In this document: positions 13,701-26,220 of the stretch, one piece after another
How positions within the stretch are numbered: the first letter of the stretch is position 1
Layout: every line of letters begins with the position of its first letter
Assembly (NCBI RefSeq): GCF_019393635.1
Contig: NC_057861.1
Coordinates: 77,879,327 to 77,943,326, forward strand
DNA length: 64,000 bases
Direction: 5' to 3'
Origin: Dromiciops gliroides
Lineage: Eukaryota > Chordata > Mammalia > Microbiotheria > Microbiotheriidae
Translations under genes and position numbers: made by a program
The notes under the pieces: model-generated
Seen by the model: the letters and a program-made list of their open reading frames with translations, nothing else
What the model was told of the DNA's origin: nothing
Database searches by the model: none

Positions 13701-14691
13701 TGAGAGTGGAAGGATTGTTGGAGAGCAGAGCTTCCTGACTGTTCAGCTTGGGCAAGCAAGTTAACCTTAGTGCCCCAACTTGCTGGGTAAAGTGGATATC
13801 CTGATACTTGCTTCTCTAGCTCCCTTCCAGGGTGTGGAAAGTTCTCTGTAAACAGTGACAAACCTGGGAGCATGAGAGTTGTTGATTGTCATTATTCAGA
13901 CAACTCTATGCCTGAAAGCTCTGCAGCTCCTCTTCTGTATGTGCTTCTCCTCAGCATGACCTCTTGAGCCAACCTTGCCTCTCTCACCAGGAGGAAAGAG
14001 CTGCTTGGCCAGCTAGTCCCTAAGGATAAGCCCCAGGAAGTTAAAGCCCTGGTGATTCCAGCTTCCTTGTGTTGATTCCCTTTTCCCTGGGAAGTAATAG
14101 CATTTCTTTGTGTGTCTTTGCAGTGGCCTGCAGTGTCCCCTGGAAAGCCTGGAACTTCCTGTCTGCTACCTGCTCCCTGTGGACTTAAGCTACTTGTCCC
14201 AAAGCCCCCATGCTCCCCACCTCAAGAAGCTAGACCTCAGTGGCAACAACCTGTCAGGTGACCTCTTGCCTCCCTTCCAGGCTCTTTTGGGGGAGGCTTC
14301 AGCCTCTTTGCTGTGTCTGAAGGTGACGGAGTGCCAGCTCATGGATGTTCACCTCATTAGTACCCTCCCACTTCTGTCGCGCTGTACTCGTCTACGATAT
14401 CTTGGCCTCTATGACAATCCCCTTTCTAGCATTGGGCTAAAGGCCTTACTGTCACGCTCTGAGGTAATGCCTGACCTCCAGCTAGTAGTGTACCCATTTC
14501 CTGTGGACTGCTACAAGGACCTGCCTGGTGTGCCCCTTTCTGCCAACCTCCTGGAGGACTATATTGATGAGGAGAAATTTGCTCAGGTTCAGGGAGAGAT
14601 GCACCAGATGCTAATAGCAGCAGGTAGGGCTGATGTGCTGTGGACCACAGATGTCTATGGCCCAAATATGCCCGACTACTTTAGCTTGTGA
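10761..14691 (+). CDS. LRRC14: LRRC14 copy 1: leucine-rich repeat protein of the LRRC14/PRAME family
   Basis: Coding exons are 10761-11155, 12706-13329 and 14124-14691, all joined at GT-AG introns with phase 2 junctions (AG|G and AG|T), giving 528 aa. The N-terminal region (residues 1-66: LVFLCAQQ, ACQALELLPQDLYP, LVHTWPYP) matches the BC-box/CUL2-box end of LRRC14 and PRAME proteins. Residues 67-99 are a three-unit 11-aa repeat. Exon 2 starts the LRR part (LLDMTGLLD). Exon 3 carries clear LRRs (HLKKLDLSGNNLSGD, LRYLGLYDNPL) and the family ending DYFSL. Human LRRC14 is about 493 aa; the extra length comes partly from the repeat. LRRC14 is reported to bind IKK-beta and damp NF-kB signalling, and the family acts as CUL2-Elongin BC substrate receptors. 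One exon 2 LRR (about 13080-13150) has drifted from the family pattern, reading LDLSFFTLEAGG where copy 2 has VDLRFNNLGLSG. Confidence 0.93.
10959..11057 (+). repeat. LRRC14: In-frame 33-bp (11-residue) coding tandem repeat in LRRC14 copy 1
   Basis: Three consecutive units read DRPHCRRALRQ, DWPHCLRALLQ and ECPNCPRALLQ, then a partial DRP. Human LRRC14 (from memory) has one equivalent unit, ECAHCSRALLQ followed by ERP. Copy 2 in this window lacks a recognisable unit. Each unit keeps a His/Asn-Cys pair and an R-A-L core. The array lies between the CUL2-box-like segment and the LRR domain. Confidence 0.85.
12378..12527 (-). repeat. Young marsupial tRNA-derived SINE in LRRC14 copy 1 intron
   Basis: Full-length antisense copy with a poly-T start and a 'ctagctgcccc' end. 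It is flanked by a perfect 12-bp target-site duplication, gcattctgtgat, at 12367-12378 and 12529-12540. It has the CCCCAATTGCC type of 3' end. Confidence 0.9.
13433..13590 (+). repeat. Young marsupial tRNA-derived SINE in LRRC14 copy 1 intron
   Basis: Full-length copy with an A-rich tail, flanked by a 15-bp target-site duplication with one mismatch (ctattaggaactgtt at 13418-13432, ctattaggaacggtt at 13591-13605). CCCCAATTGCC type. Confidence 0.9.
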
Positions 14692-15870
14692 CAGGAAGGC
14701 TGCCTGCCAGGGACAGGGAAGCCCTTGCAGTCATCCATTCCCCCTGGGCCTGGCAGGCGAGCCTCCTCACCTTCTGGTCTGCATGTCTTGGGGACAGGTA
14801 GGAAGTCACAAAACATTTATTCTCATTGCCTGCCATCTTCAGACAGGGGAATGGGGCTAACTAACAGGGAAGCTCCAACCTGTGCCTCACCTGAAGGGTC
14901 CTTGATAAGGATGACTAGTACGAATGAAGAACTCCCAGCCAGTGGTATAAATCCAGGATTCTGGAACCCCATTAAGTCAATGAATTGTTCCTTGGGAAGG
15001 GCATAGTTTTGTCCTTCCCCCAGTGAGAGAAGGGAGTTGGCATTCATTACTGAGGAATGGGAGGTCATATGCCAAGCTAATAAGGCCCCAGAGCTTCTGA
15101 GATCACTGGTCTGAAGTCTCTAAAGCTCTCTTGGACAAGATAAGGCCATAGCCTTTCCCTTTCCGTTCCATCCTTTGGAATGCACAGCTACTTGCTGTGA
15201 ACTTCTCTTCTGCCAGGCTAAGGATGCCCACTTAGTTTCTCATATCTTCTTCTAGGATCCTAGTTTCTTTTCTCCAAGAGTCTCCTTCCAACTTCTTTTT
15301 TTTTCTTTTGAACTTCTACCTCATCCTGGGAAGGATTTGAGCTTAGGCAGGTGCTAGCCAGCCCCCTTCCTCAACGGCATCAGCCTTAGCTACTCCTTAG
15401 TCTCAACCCGGAGTGGCATGAAGAGAGAGGCAGTGGAAAAGAGCAGCCTGTGGGAGCCTTCCCTGGATCCCCAAACTTGGGCAGCCTGGTTTTTCTTCAG
15501 CTTCCCCAGGGCTCAAATTCCTCTTTGAACTTGATTCTGGGTGGTTTTGCCTGTGAGTTCAAAGCTTTAATTTTTCACTACTTTCTAAATCTCACTGATA
15601 TTTAACCCTTTGGCTTGAGACACCAAGCACCACTTGGCCCCTGGGCCTGTTTGCTCCTGAGCTCAGATCTGCTGACCTTTCTTTCCTATTTTTGCTGCTG
15701 CCTCTGTATCTTGATGTAGCTAGTTTTGCTTCAGTAATCCCTTTTTTTTCTTTTTAATCTTGTTTTTCCATGCTCCACCCAAATATTGTCTAAGATTTAT
15801 TCCCAAGTTAAAGAAGAGGATATTGATTCAGAAATGATATAACAAATAAAATAATTAGAATCAGTTATGG
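14692..15870 (+). other. LRRC14: Likely 3' UTR of LRRC14 copy 1
   Basis: The sequence after the stop is unique and free of recognised young repeats. The first convincing poly(A) signal is AATAAA at 15845-15850. The UTR length is inferred from this signal alone; a longer form cannot be excluded. Confidence 0.4.
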
Positions 15871-18759
15871 CAAAAATTAATTCCAGGACAAACTTGATTA
15901 TATTTAACTCTCTGAAATGTTCTGTGGGCTTAACTTGGCTCCTGTGAAATCCTCTCACCTATGAACCTAACCCATGCCTTCTAGGCCCCCAGAAAAGAGG
16001 ATGGCAACACTTATCTTAGAACCAGCTGCCTATTGGGGATTTTCTTCTGACAACAGCTCCCAGTTGTAATCAGGATGCTTCCTGATCTCTGCTCAATGAT
16101 TACCTACATTCTTATATAATCAGGTCACTAAATATCTCTTCTGTTTCTATTCAGAGTAGGGAAGAGATGATAAAGATCTACTTATCACTGAAGTATTTTT
16201 CATTTTTCCAGTACTTAGAGACAAAACTAATTCAGTATTCTTTTAATACCATCTTGCCCCTGCCAAATTTCACAAAAGACAATCCTTTTCATTCCTGGGA
16301 TCCCAGCAGTACATACATGGTGCTTACTCCACTTAGAGAGGGCATAGTGATAGCCAGCTATTTCCTCCCCAATCCCTCACCTCAGAGGAAAAAGCTGTGT
16401 GGCAGAGCTAGTGCCTATCCCCTCCCCTAGCCCTTGCTTTCTTATCCGTCCATTCTTAGACAATGGAGCAGGAGAGGCTCTATATGTCTGTGTGTAGACT
16501 TTGTTGTTTCCTGACTCCTGAGAGAAACAGCTATGGCTAGCATAGGCATGGGGACTTGCTGAGGTTTTGCTTATTCAAGCTGACACATCATAAACTGAAT
16601 TGCTTCACAGATGTTTTATGACCACCTACCTGGCAAACAAAGATAGTGAACCTTCTTTCTTTCTCTGGAGCCCTAATGCTGACCTGAGCTTATCAGGATT
16701 CCAGGGTAAAAGGAAGGTGGAAGGACCCCCTATTCCCACTCTGTGTGGCCTATTTGCATGGCCATCCCACTAAAGGTGGGAAAGTAGGCGAACAGGAGGA
16801 AGGTCTTAAACTACTAACAGGGTAGCTGGATTTTACTCCATATGAACAGTTGACTTCCCCAGCAAATGCTGATGGAATTGTTCTTAAATGAAGGACTTAA
16901 CATTCATTCCTGTTCAATTCAACCTTGCTTCCTGGTCCACTTTGTTGGAATCTTTGTGAATCTTGGCTCTGTTGGTAATGGGTGGCTATGTGCCGCCCAG
17001 TTTTTTGCCAAGAATTTACAAGTTGAAATGACGGCTCCTCAGTTTGCTCTCTGTGGACCGGCTATTGGAACTGTTATCTTTGAGTTTTCTTCATTCCCCA
17101 CGTTGCCCTGCAAAGGGGTTGGAGGGGTTGCACACCAGCGTATAAGCCTGTGATATCTGTGTTCAGGCATATTGAACTCTTGGGTGCTGAGGAGGATTCA
17201 AAAGGTTGTTTTTACCGCAGGGGGTAAAGGGAGAGCCAAACCCAGTCTTAGCCTGTAGTGTTCCCTCCTTTCCTCAGGCAGACAGAGAAATATAGGTCCT
17301 TGGTTTCTCTTTTAGAGACTGATGATGTCCCAGAATTAAACCCCTGGCAGCATCTAAGCCTTCCAGACTAGGACTTGTGTTTTGACCCCAAGAATGTTCT
17401 CAGGCCCAAATCTCAACTCTGGCAGGGGCTGTGTCAGTGGTTTTCTCTACTGCTGGCCTCCCTTTCACCACCTCCACCTCCAAGAACCCTAGAGGAAACA
17501 GTCCAAAATGGCTATGTCCCCTAGACCTGAGTGGGGATGGGGTCAGGGTAATTGAGGTAGTCCATAGGTAAACTGCTGCAGTGTTATCTAGCCAAGATTT
17601 TAGGGAATTGATTTGCTTTTCAGCCTAAATGAAGGCCTTTGCATTTATCCCTGCTTTATTTCTATTTTTTTGATCCATCATTCCAGCTTGTGAGTTCTTT
17701 GGGAGTCTTACCTCTGTGACCCATTGTTAGTTTGTTATTCAGCTTCCACTCAACAAACATTAAGTGCATTGCAGGATCAAGGCACAATGAAGGGGGCTGG
17801 GGATGGGGTTAAAAAATGGAATAAAGACACAGGCCCTGCCCTCAAGAAGTTAAAATTTAATTGAGGAAATAAGATGGACACAGTTCTAAAAGAGATTTAA
17901 GGAAGGCAGAGGTCACTTTATCCTAGGGGAAATAAAAGGCTTTTTTATGGCACCGTAGTTGAATCTTGAGAGGTTTTAACTGGGAATTTTTGTTTTAAGC
18001 ATGGAGGATGATGTGAGCAAAGGCAGAGAGAAAGAAAAGGATGAGATAAAAACAGGTAATGAGTAGTCCATCTTAGTTGACAAGTAGATTATATAAAGGG
18101 GGTAATATGAGATAAGGCCAAGAAAGTATATAGAAAACAGATGGTGGAGGGTAAGGACAGAATCAGAGTTTTATACTTCATTAAGTAGGAAAGTAGAAAT
18201 TGCAGTCATTTTTAAACATAAAAGGACTCTATAATCAAAGGATAGCTAGGGGAGGGGAACATTGGAGGCATAGAAAATAAATTGTGTTTGAGGTATTCAT
18301 GGGGAACACAGGCCTGGAATCATGGAGATAAATCAGATCTAGAGATAGAAATTAGGAAAACATGAGTAGCAGATGATGATGAATTTTAGGCCCCCAAGAG
18401 AGAAGGAACAGCTGCCTTGGGAGACATTTCTCTGATAACTGCTGTAGGTGTTCAGATATTTAGGTTGATACTCCTGCTGAGTGAACCTCATTACAGTGCC
18501 TTGGGCCCCAAGGAAAAGTTATAAATTAACTCTCATCCATAGTCATTGATGTTGTTCATACTATTGAAAAGATGTTTGGATCCTGCAGGGAACAGCTGCA
18601 AAGCAGGATATTTGAGTGAGTTTTTTACAAGTTAACTTCAGTGTCACCTCTCAGCAGTTCATATAACTCCATTTTGCTTGTTTTTCCTTGAAGGAAAATG
18701 CATTTCATTAGGGAAGTTGAAACATGATTGGATCAGAGGGGATTGGGACCTAGGAATCT

Positions 18760-19310
18760 GATTGGATCAGCCTTTCTCACCTCCCCATCCCCCTCTGCTG
18801 TTAAACTTCTTAGCCTGGCATTCAAAACTCCATGTTATCATGCTTTCACACTTACTGTGCAGTCTAGTTAGATTACCACATATGGTGCGCTCAGTGCTTC
18901 AGACAATCTGGACTACTTGCCATTCTTCCCTCTCTGTCCCCTTCCCTAAACCTATGTCCAGCTTTGTCCTGCTTCTGTGATTTTGTTTATGTCACTTCCT
19001 GTCTCTGTCCCCGCCCCCCCAATCTCTGTTGAAAGCCTATGTAGCCCTTCGAGGTCCAACTCAAATGTTATCTCCTTTCCCGCTCTCCCCTCCCTAAGCT
19101 TCTGCTCCCTAAGCCCATTGCTTGCACCACTTGTCATGCACTTATTAACACAGGATGTTTAGTATTATAGTTATCTCTGTGTGATGCATCCCCTTGCTAG
19201 ATTGTGAGCTCCATGAGGGCAGAGATCATATCTTACCTAATCTTTTGTGTCTCCCCTCAGCCCAGGCACAGTGTTCTGCTTATAGAGGGCGCTCATTTAC
19301 TGTTTGTTAG
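18760..19310 (+). repeat. L2 LINE 3' end
   Basis: The L2 3' region ends in 'attgtgagctccatgagggc' and 'cccaggcacagtgttctgc', which match the L2 tail. A second L2 tail lies at about 19980-20095 ('tgcgcttaataaacgttgg'). Confidence 0.65.
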
Positions 19311-20578
19311 AAGTTTATTATTAAGTGCAGAGGAGGTAGTGGAGGAAGCCCCAACTAACTGTAAAAAGAGCTTAAGTCATTTGGACCTGCTGGAGTTGGA
19401 GCCTATACCTCATCAGCTGCTGAGACTGTGAGGGTGGCAGAGTCAACTAGAGCTGCCCGGCTGAAGAGAATACAGAGGAACTTGGAGAAGGTGGCTGCCC
19501 AGAAGCAACAAGATAAGAGAATACCAAGGCCAGCAGAACATCTGGACTTGACAGATTGAAAGAACTGTTTGTTTAGTTCCACAACTTGTTTGTCTCAGTA
19601 CCAAACTCCTCACCTTCTGCTCATCCCCTGCCTGTTATATACACCTTCCTCTTCAGCTGTGCCTTCCCTTCAGCTCTCCAGCCTGAATTCCCAGTTACTG
19701 AATTTCTCCTCTCCTCCCCCTTCCCTTGTCTGCTTGGGAGCTTCCTTTGGGCTCTGGGGCCTCTGGACCAGGAAGGCTCCAGTTTTCACCATGGAGCTCC
19801 TTTCATCATGTGCCAGGACACCTGAAAGAACTTGGTTTGTTATGGGGGGATAGCTGTCAGTGGTTGGGGGGATCCTGGTGAGTGGGAAAGGTGTCCTGGA
19901 TCTGAATATGGGTGTGTGCTGCATGCCCGTGTCTCCTTGTGAGCTTTCAGGCATTGGGGAGGGAGGGCCATGGCTGCTTATGTAGTGTTGTCTCCAGAAG
20001 AGCGATGACTGTGTCTTACAACCTATGTATCTCCCTCCGCGCTGAACCCTGGTGCTCTGCGCTTAATAAACGTTGGTTAAAGTTGAAGTTTGCTGAAGAG
20101 TCATGCTAGCACCTGCCCAAGGAGGCCAGGACTAGGTTCCATTTTTTAAAATGACTGAATTTAGAGACCTATGATCTGCATTTGCTTCAACTGCCTCAAC
20201 TCTGCCAATTACTAGTTAACACCTTGGAAAAACCCTTCCCCCTTTCCAGTCCTCAAGTTTTTTCCTGTGTACGATAAGGGGTTCGGGCTAGCCACAGGTC
20301 TCTATGGTCCCAGTTCACAAGCTTTATGTATTCCTTTGTCTTTTCTGACTTGTGAGATGTCCCATGGAGTGCCTAGGACAGAGGGAACTGAAGACCAGGG
20401 TGAGTATTGGTGAAGGATTTCTGTTTTCTTCACAGCCCAGGTGCTCCTTGGGCCTCTAGCTCTGGGCTGTGGTTGGCACTTCTGTACACTCAAGCCACCC
20501 ATAAGCATATAGATCTAGGGCTAGAACAAATCAGAAGCCATTCAGTCTAATCTCATTTTACAATTAAGAAAATTGTGG

Positions 20579-20726
20579 GGGGCAGCTAGGTGGCGCAGTG
20601 GATAAAGCACCGGCCCTGGATTCAGGAGTACCTGAGTTCAAATCTGGCCTCAGACACTTGACACTTACTAGCTGCGTGACCCTGGGCAAGTCACTTAACC
20701 CCCATTGCCCTGAAAAAAGAAGAAGA
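20579..20726 (+). repeat. Young marsupial tRNA-derived SINE
   Basis: Full-length copy between direct repeats aagaaaattgtg at 20567-20578 and 20727-20738. The 3' end reads CCCCCATTGCC and is followed by an A/GAA tail. Confidence 0.9.
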
Positions 20727-21710
20727 AGAAAATTGTGTCCCAGGGGTTGTGATTTGCCTAAGGTCACACATAGTGACAACTAGAACTTGAACTCAGGTCC
20801 CCTGACTACAAGGTTAGTTCTTTCATTGTGTCACAATGCCCCATAAAAGGTCTGGAATGAGGGGTTCATGGGGGTTTCCTTTTACTTCAGTCATAGCTAG
20901 TGGGAGAAGTGTGGGCATGTATTTAGGGCTTGGGGGTGGGTGGGTGACAAGGCTCCTTTGTTGGAGAGGGACAAATTTTTCCCAAGGATGGCACCTCTGT
21001 TGAAACCTGGGCTAGTACTTAGAAATGCAGTCTGGCTCCCTATTACTGTAAGAGCCATGTCTGTGAATCCCCAGTTGGGAGTATCTGATCTGAGGATCTC
21101 TAATTTAGCCTCAATACCCTCACAAGCCTCTAGCCACATGAAAGGCAGACAGAAGGACAGAGGCTGAATATTTCTAGAACAATTCCTAATCCCATCTCCT
21201 GCAATCAGGCTTCCTTGGTTAGGCCTACAGAGATGTCTCACCCCCAGCAGTGCAGGATGGGGCAACAGCCAACATGTGCTCTCTGCAACAAGGGATCGAC
21301 CCACAGACTTCAAAAGAGGAAACATCCCCCAGCATTAATAAGCTGGACCAAGAGAGGTCTATGCAGCCCTCATATACCCTCGGGGATGAGACTTCTTGGG
21401 CCAGCTTATGAGTTATCATTCAGTGTGTCCAATTAGCACTGAATTCTGAATCACAAGATCTTGGTTGAAATTCTGGCTCGGTTATTTACTTCCTGTGTGA
21501 TCTTGGGCAAATCATTTCTCTCTCTGCCTCTCCTCTAAAATGGGTTCATGAACTTGTTTAAAATTTTTTTGGAAATTTTAAATATATTTGTTTTCCTTTG
21601 AAATCTTAGGTATTTTTTAAAGGAAAACACATTCTTGGAACAGGTATATAAGTTTTGCCAAACTAAAAAAAGGGTGGTCTTTGACTCAGGGTTAAGAACT
21701 CTTACACAGA

Positions 21711-21870
21711 GGGGGCAGCAGCTAGGTGGGGCAGTGGATAAAGCACTGGTTGTGGATTCAGGAGGACCTGAGTTCAAATCTGGCCTTAGACACTTGACAC
21801 TAGCTGTGTGACCCTAGGCAAGTCACTTAACCCTCATTGCCCCACAAAAAAATCACCCCCCCCCAAAATT
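21711..21870 (+). repeat. Young marsupial tRNA-derived SINE with internal deletion
   Basis: Flanked by a perfect 16-bp duplication agaactcttacacaga (21695-21710, 21871-21886). A few bases of the usual 'cttgacacttactagctg' segment are missing. CCCTCATTGCC type. Confidence 0.9.
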
Positions 21871-21947
21871 AGAACTCTTACACAGAAATGAAGTGGGTGG
21901 GGCTACATAATTCCTCAGGTCCCTTTAAGCTTTAAAATGTTATGACC

Positions 21948-22127
21948 AAGGGGGCAGCTAGGTGGCGCAGTGGATAAAGCACTGGCCCTGGAGTCAGGAG
22001 GACCTGAGTTCAAATCCAGCCTCAGACACTTAAGGCTTTCTAGCTGTGTGACCTTGGGCAAGTCACTTAACCCTCATTGCCCAACAACAACAACAACAAA
22101 CCCCAACAAAAACAAAACAAAACAAAA
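21948..22127 (+). repeat. Young marsupial tRNA-derived SINE
   Basis: Flanked by a 14-bp duplication aaaatgttatgacc (21934-21947, 22128-22141). It has a long (CAA)/(CAAAA) tail and the CCCTCATTGCC type of end. It sits about 80 bases from the previous SINE in the same orientation. Confidence 0.9.
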
Positions 22128-22324
22128 AAAATGTTATGACCTTTCAAGTCTTGGAAGCAGCCCCTGATATACACGTCAGGCCAATCTAGGCAACTAGAAC
22201 CAGGAAGCAATGCATGCACTGGGCTGTGCAGGATTGTGTGGTGAAAGGCCAATTAATGAGATCGTTGGACATGATAGTTTCTCTGTAAGGGTTAAAAGTC
22301 CTGGGACTGCAATAATAAAGATTG

Positions 22325-23420
22325 TCCAGAGGGAAATTATAGAATCACCAGAGTTGGTAGTAACTTAAGGACATCTAGTCATAACTTGCCTAACTTAGAA
22401 TCTCTAACATCCCCAAGTGACATCCCCAGCCATCATTTGAAGACCTCAGGAGAGGGGGAACCTATCACGTCCATAAGCAGCCCATTCCACTTTTTGATTC
22501 CTTTAATATTTGGTAGTATTCCAGTCCACAGAGCCCAAGTTTGTTCATGTGCATCTTTCAAGGATTGCTTCTAGTGCTTGGGATGCTTTTGGGATCAAGC
22601 AGAGTAAGTCAAATACCTCTTCCACATAGGCCTCTAAATAATTGAAGACAGCTATTGTGTTCTTCATTTTAAATATCCCTTTATCAGTCACATGGCATGG
22701 CTCTAGCTGCTCTTTACCATTTGAAGGGCTCTCCTTTGAAAATGCTCCAGGTTTAGCAGTGCCTCCCTAATATGTGGCATCCAAAACCCAACAGTACTTA
22801 GAAATGCAGTCTGACTAGGGCAAGCGTGCAGGACCAGTCTTCTTTGTTGTATACAGGCACTATTGAATTTAGGGGAACTCAAGATTGCGTTTTTATTTTT
22901 TAGCTGCCATAGTACACTGTTGACTCACTGAACTTGCAGTCCACTGAAACCAGGATGTTTTCAAATGAACAATCTACAACAGGCTTCTCATCCCAAGTAC
23001 TTGGAAATTTGATATTGAACCTAGATGTAGGACTTTGCATTTATGTCTATTGAATTTCATCTTATTAAACTATTGAATTCTAGCCTGTAAAGATATTTTG
23101 GGATCCTGTCTGTCACCTTGAATGTTAGGTGATCCAGCTTTGTTATCATCTTCAAATTTGATTAGCATATGTATGTATATGCAGTTATCTAGAGTTGATG
23201 AAAATGGTGGATTGATCTAGAACACTAGAACCAGTGGGGTTGGAACAATGTATATATTGGTCTGTAAGTGCATGATCAAAGAAAGTTCCAAGTTCTGCCA
23301 AGTTGACAGAACCATTTGATTACTCCTTGGGTTCAATCATTCAAGTAGTTCTGAATCCACCTTATTGTATGACATTCTGCTCCATATATCTCCACCCTCC
23401 TGGAGCTCAAGCCACCTTGC
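22325..23420 (-). repeat. CR1/L3-type LINE fragment
   Basis: Antisense CR1/L3 wording throughout: 'gcagcccattccactttttg', 'ccttatacagg'-like remnants, 'tttgcatttatgtctattga' and an 'atcttcaaatttgattag' stretch near the RT end. It is old and interrupted by small gaps. Confidence 0.6.
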
Positions 23421-24319
23421 CTTCCCAGACCACAAGGTTGCCAACTTGGGTGCACTGCTGTTCTTGCCATTCCCATCACTACCAACCCAAGGCAACTAGA
23501 CTGGAAGACCAGGTAATAAGACTTGTGATGGAAGGCCATATGGAGAACATTCTGCTTGCTCACTTCCCTTCACCAATGGATCTCTTCCCCACTGATTTTT
23601 TTGTTTCATTATTCAGTTAGCCAATTTGCTATCCCGGTGCGTGTATTATTGAATCTTAGGTTACCAGAAAGCAACACTGCCTCACTCTGCTGCCTGCTTT
23701 CTCATCCCCATCCACCTCAATTCTACGTTCCCAGTGTCCATATCTGCCTGTCCTTAGAAACTCCTCATTCTCCATCACTACTTCCACATTTTCCCTCTGC
23801 CACTATCACTGTTAGCCTCTCTTCCTCTGAGGTTCCCGCGATAAAAATTCTTTATACAATCTGTTATGGACCTAGCACCCCAGAAGTTCTCTGGGGGTAA
23901 ATCAAAGAACCTTCCAGACACACCTAAAGATATTAGTGGCACCCTGATCGGGATTGAGCTAGTTCTAGGACCACCACCCTTTATTCCAATCCCCCCCACC
24001 CCCGCCCCGGGGAGATAAGATTAGGTGTGGCTGCTGCCTTTGTGGCATGAGGAGGAGAGAGATGGCTTGAGAGATCTGCAGCAGCCCCTCACCCAACTCC
24101 CCCAGCCACCACCAGTGGAGGATGGTCCTCCCCCAATAAGTCAAGATGATTACTTCATCAGACCACCAGCGGACCTCTATAAAAGTATCTGCCTGTTTCC
24201 TGCTCGAGGAGATAGGTATCAGAGCCACCCCTCTGTGTCATGCTTTCTCCCCATCTCTCTTGGCTTCTGTTGCCCCTAAATATTATCTTTTTCTATTGGA
24301 TTTGTGGCAAAAGGGTGTA

Positions 24320-24467
24320 ATTCTTTTTATTTGCAGGGCAATGAAAGTTAAATGACTTGCCCAGGGTCACACAGCTAGTAAATGTCAAGTGTCTGAGGTC
24401 GGATTCGAACTCAGGTCCTCCTGAATCCAGGGCCGGTGCTTTATCCACTGCACCACCTAGCTGCCCC
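24320..24467 (-). repeat. Young marsupial tRNA-derived SINE
   Basis: Antisense copy from a T-rich start (24319) to 'cacctagctgcccc'. Target duplications are unclear. Confidence 0.85.
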
Positions 24468-24839
24468 TGTCCTCTACTTTCAAATTCTTAGCTCCTTTGT
24501 TCCTTGCTAAATTACCCCAGGCCTCTTTCACTCTTTTCACTTTTTTTTTTCCACTCTTTTCACTTTTTTTTGTTGTTGCTGAATGGAGCTAGAGGAAGTC
24601 ACACATTCATACTAACTGGGTCCACTGCAAATGTAATCTAAACTTAGTTGGGCTCTCACTGGAGCAAAACAGTTTGTTTTTTTTTACTCCTTAATTATCT
24701 CATTCCATAACAGTTCATCCAAACCTCTTATCTCCTTAGGCTTTCCACATTACTCTCTCCCTTGTCCTCAGGTGAGGTTCTTGCCTCTTAATTTACTGAA
24801 AAAAGAAAGAAAACAATTGGCTGAGTTTTCTTCTGTCAG

Positions 24840-24953
24840 GACTTGCCCAGGGTCACACAGCTAGTAAGCGTTAAGTGTCTGAGGTCACATTTGAACTCAG
24901 GTCCTCCTGACTCCAGGGCCGGTGCTCTATCCACTGCACCACCTAGCTGCCCC
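24840..24953 (-). repeat. Marsupial tRNA-derived SINE, 3'-truncated
   Basis: Antisense copy that begins inside the element at 'cttgcccagggtcacacag', without poly-T or the CCCAATTG segment, and ends at 'cacctagctgcccc'. Confidence 0.8.
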
Positions 24954-26060
24954 TTGTGTTGAATATATTTTTGAAAAATCAACAAGCATGTTTTGTCTGT
25001 TACCTTTCCCTTTCTGTAATCCTATCACTCAGACTAGTGGGAAGCCAATTAATCCAGGATTTCTTGATCAACTCAGAAATTTCTCATAACATTTATATAA
25101 ATACATGTTATTTCCTCTTTAGAATGTAAATTATTGGAAAGTAGGAGCTGTTTCAATTTTATCTTTGTACCCCTAGTGCCTAGCAAAACACCAGAGCAGC
25201 CATGGCTGTGGGCTGGTATTACTGTGGCCTTAGACTCTCTCAGTCAGTGACAGTGGCTTTCAGAGACCAGCCTATGGAGGGGAACAAAATCCAGAGATGA
25301 GGACCAGAGGGTAAGGAGAAAAGAGGACTCCAGGTCTTAAAACCGATAACTATTGAAAATCTTGTTGGTTAGTGAGGGAGGGAAGAGAATTTCTTTCACC
25401 AATCTACTTTCCCTTAGAATAGTCCTTGATACAGATTTGGCATCACAGACCATTCCCTTACTCCTCCCCCTACCCCAACACACACACACACACAGCTGTT
25501 CTAATCCCTTTCCTTTTCTGCAGGTAGAATTTTCTGAGTACACCCAAAGAACTTAGAGGGTCCAAAAGAGGAAGTTTGGGGAGCTAGCTGGTGGTGGGTA
25601 GGTCTGTGTAGTTCCAGGATGTGAAGTGTCTGAGCCCTGTGACTGTATGGGGTCATGACCATAGGGAAATCATACCGATGTAGGTGGGGTTGGAAGGTCT
25701 GGATTTCATGTTCATGTCTTTGAGGAAAATTCTATATCAGTTAAATTTAGATTCAATTCAGTTACTAGAACCCACAAACCATGGTGCTCGTTAATGAGCC
25801 TGTGTTTGCAGGATGAGTACCCTCTGTTGGTCAGAGAGGATACTGCAGCTTTTTTGGAGGTTAATGAGCCAGATTGTGACTGAGGTGGCTACTGGGTTGA
25901 TGGCCCAAAGAAATATTATACTCCCTAGGCTGAATTTAAATATACTCTTACATGCTATTATCCTGTAGGTTTAAAAGAGTCAGCTCACAAGCCAACTTGG
26001 ACTGCTGCCCCTGTTGGTATTATATACAATGCTATTCTATTGCTCTTTTAAACTCAATTC

Positions 26061-26220
26061 TCTTTCTTTCTTTCTTTCTTTTTTGGTGAGGCAATTGGGG
26101 TTAAGTGACTTGCCCAGGGTCACACAGATAGTAAATGTTAAGTGTCTGAGGCCGGATTTGAACTCAGGTATTCCTGACTCCAGGGCCGGTGCTCTAGCCA
26201 CTGCATCACCTAGCTGCCCC
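26061..26220 (-). repeat. Young marsupial tRNA-derived SINE
   Basis: Antisense copy with a (CTTT)n/poly-T tail and a CCCCAATTGCC-type end ('ggcaattggggttaagtgac'). It ends at 'ctagctgcccc'. Confidence 0.9.
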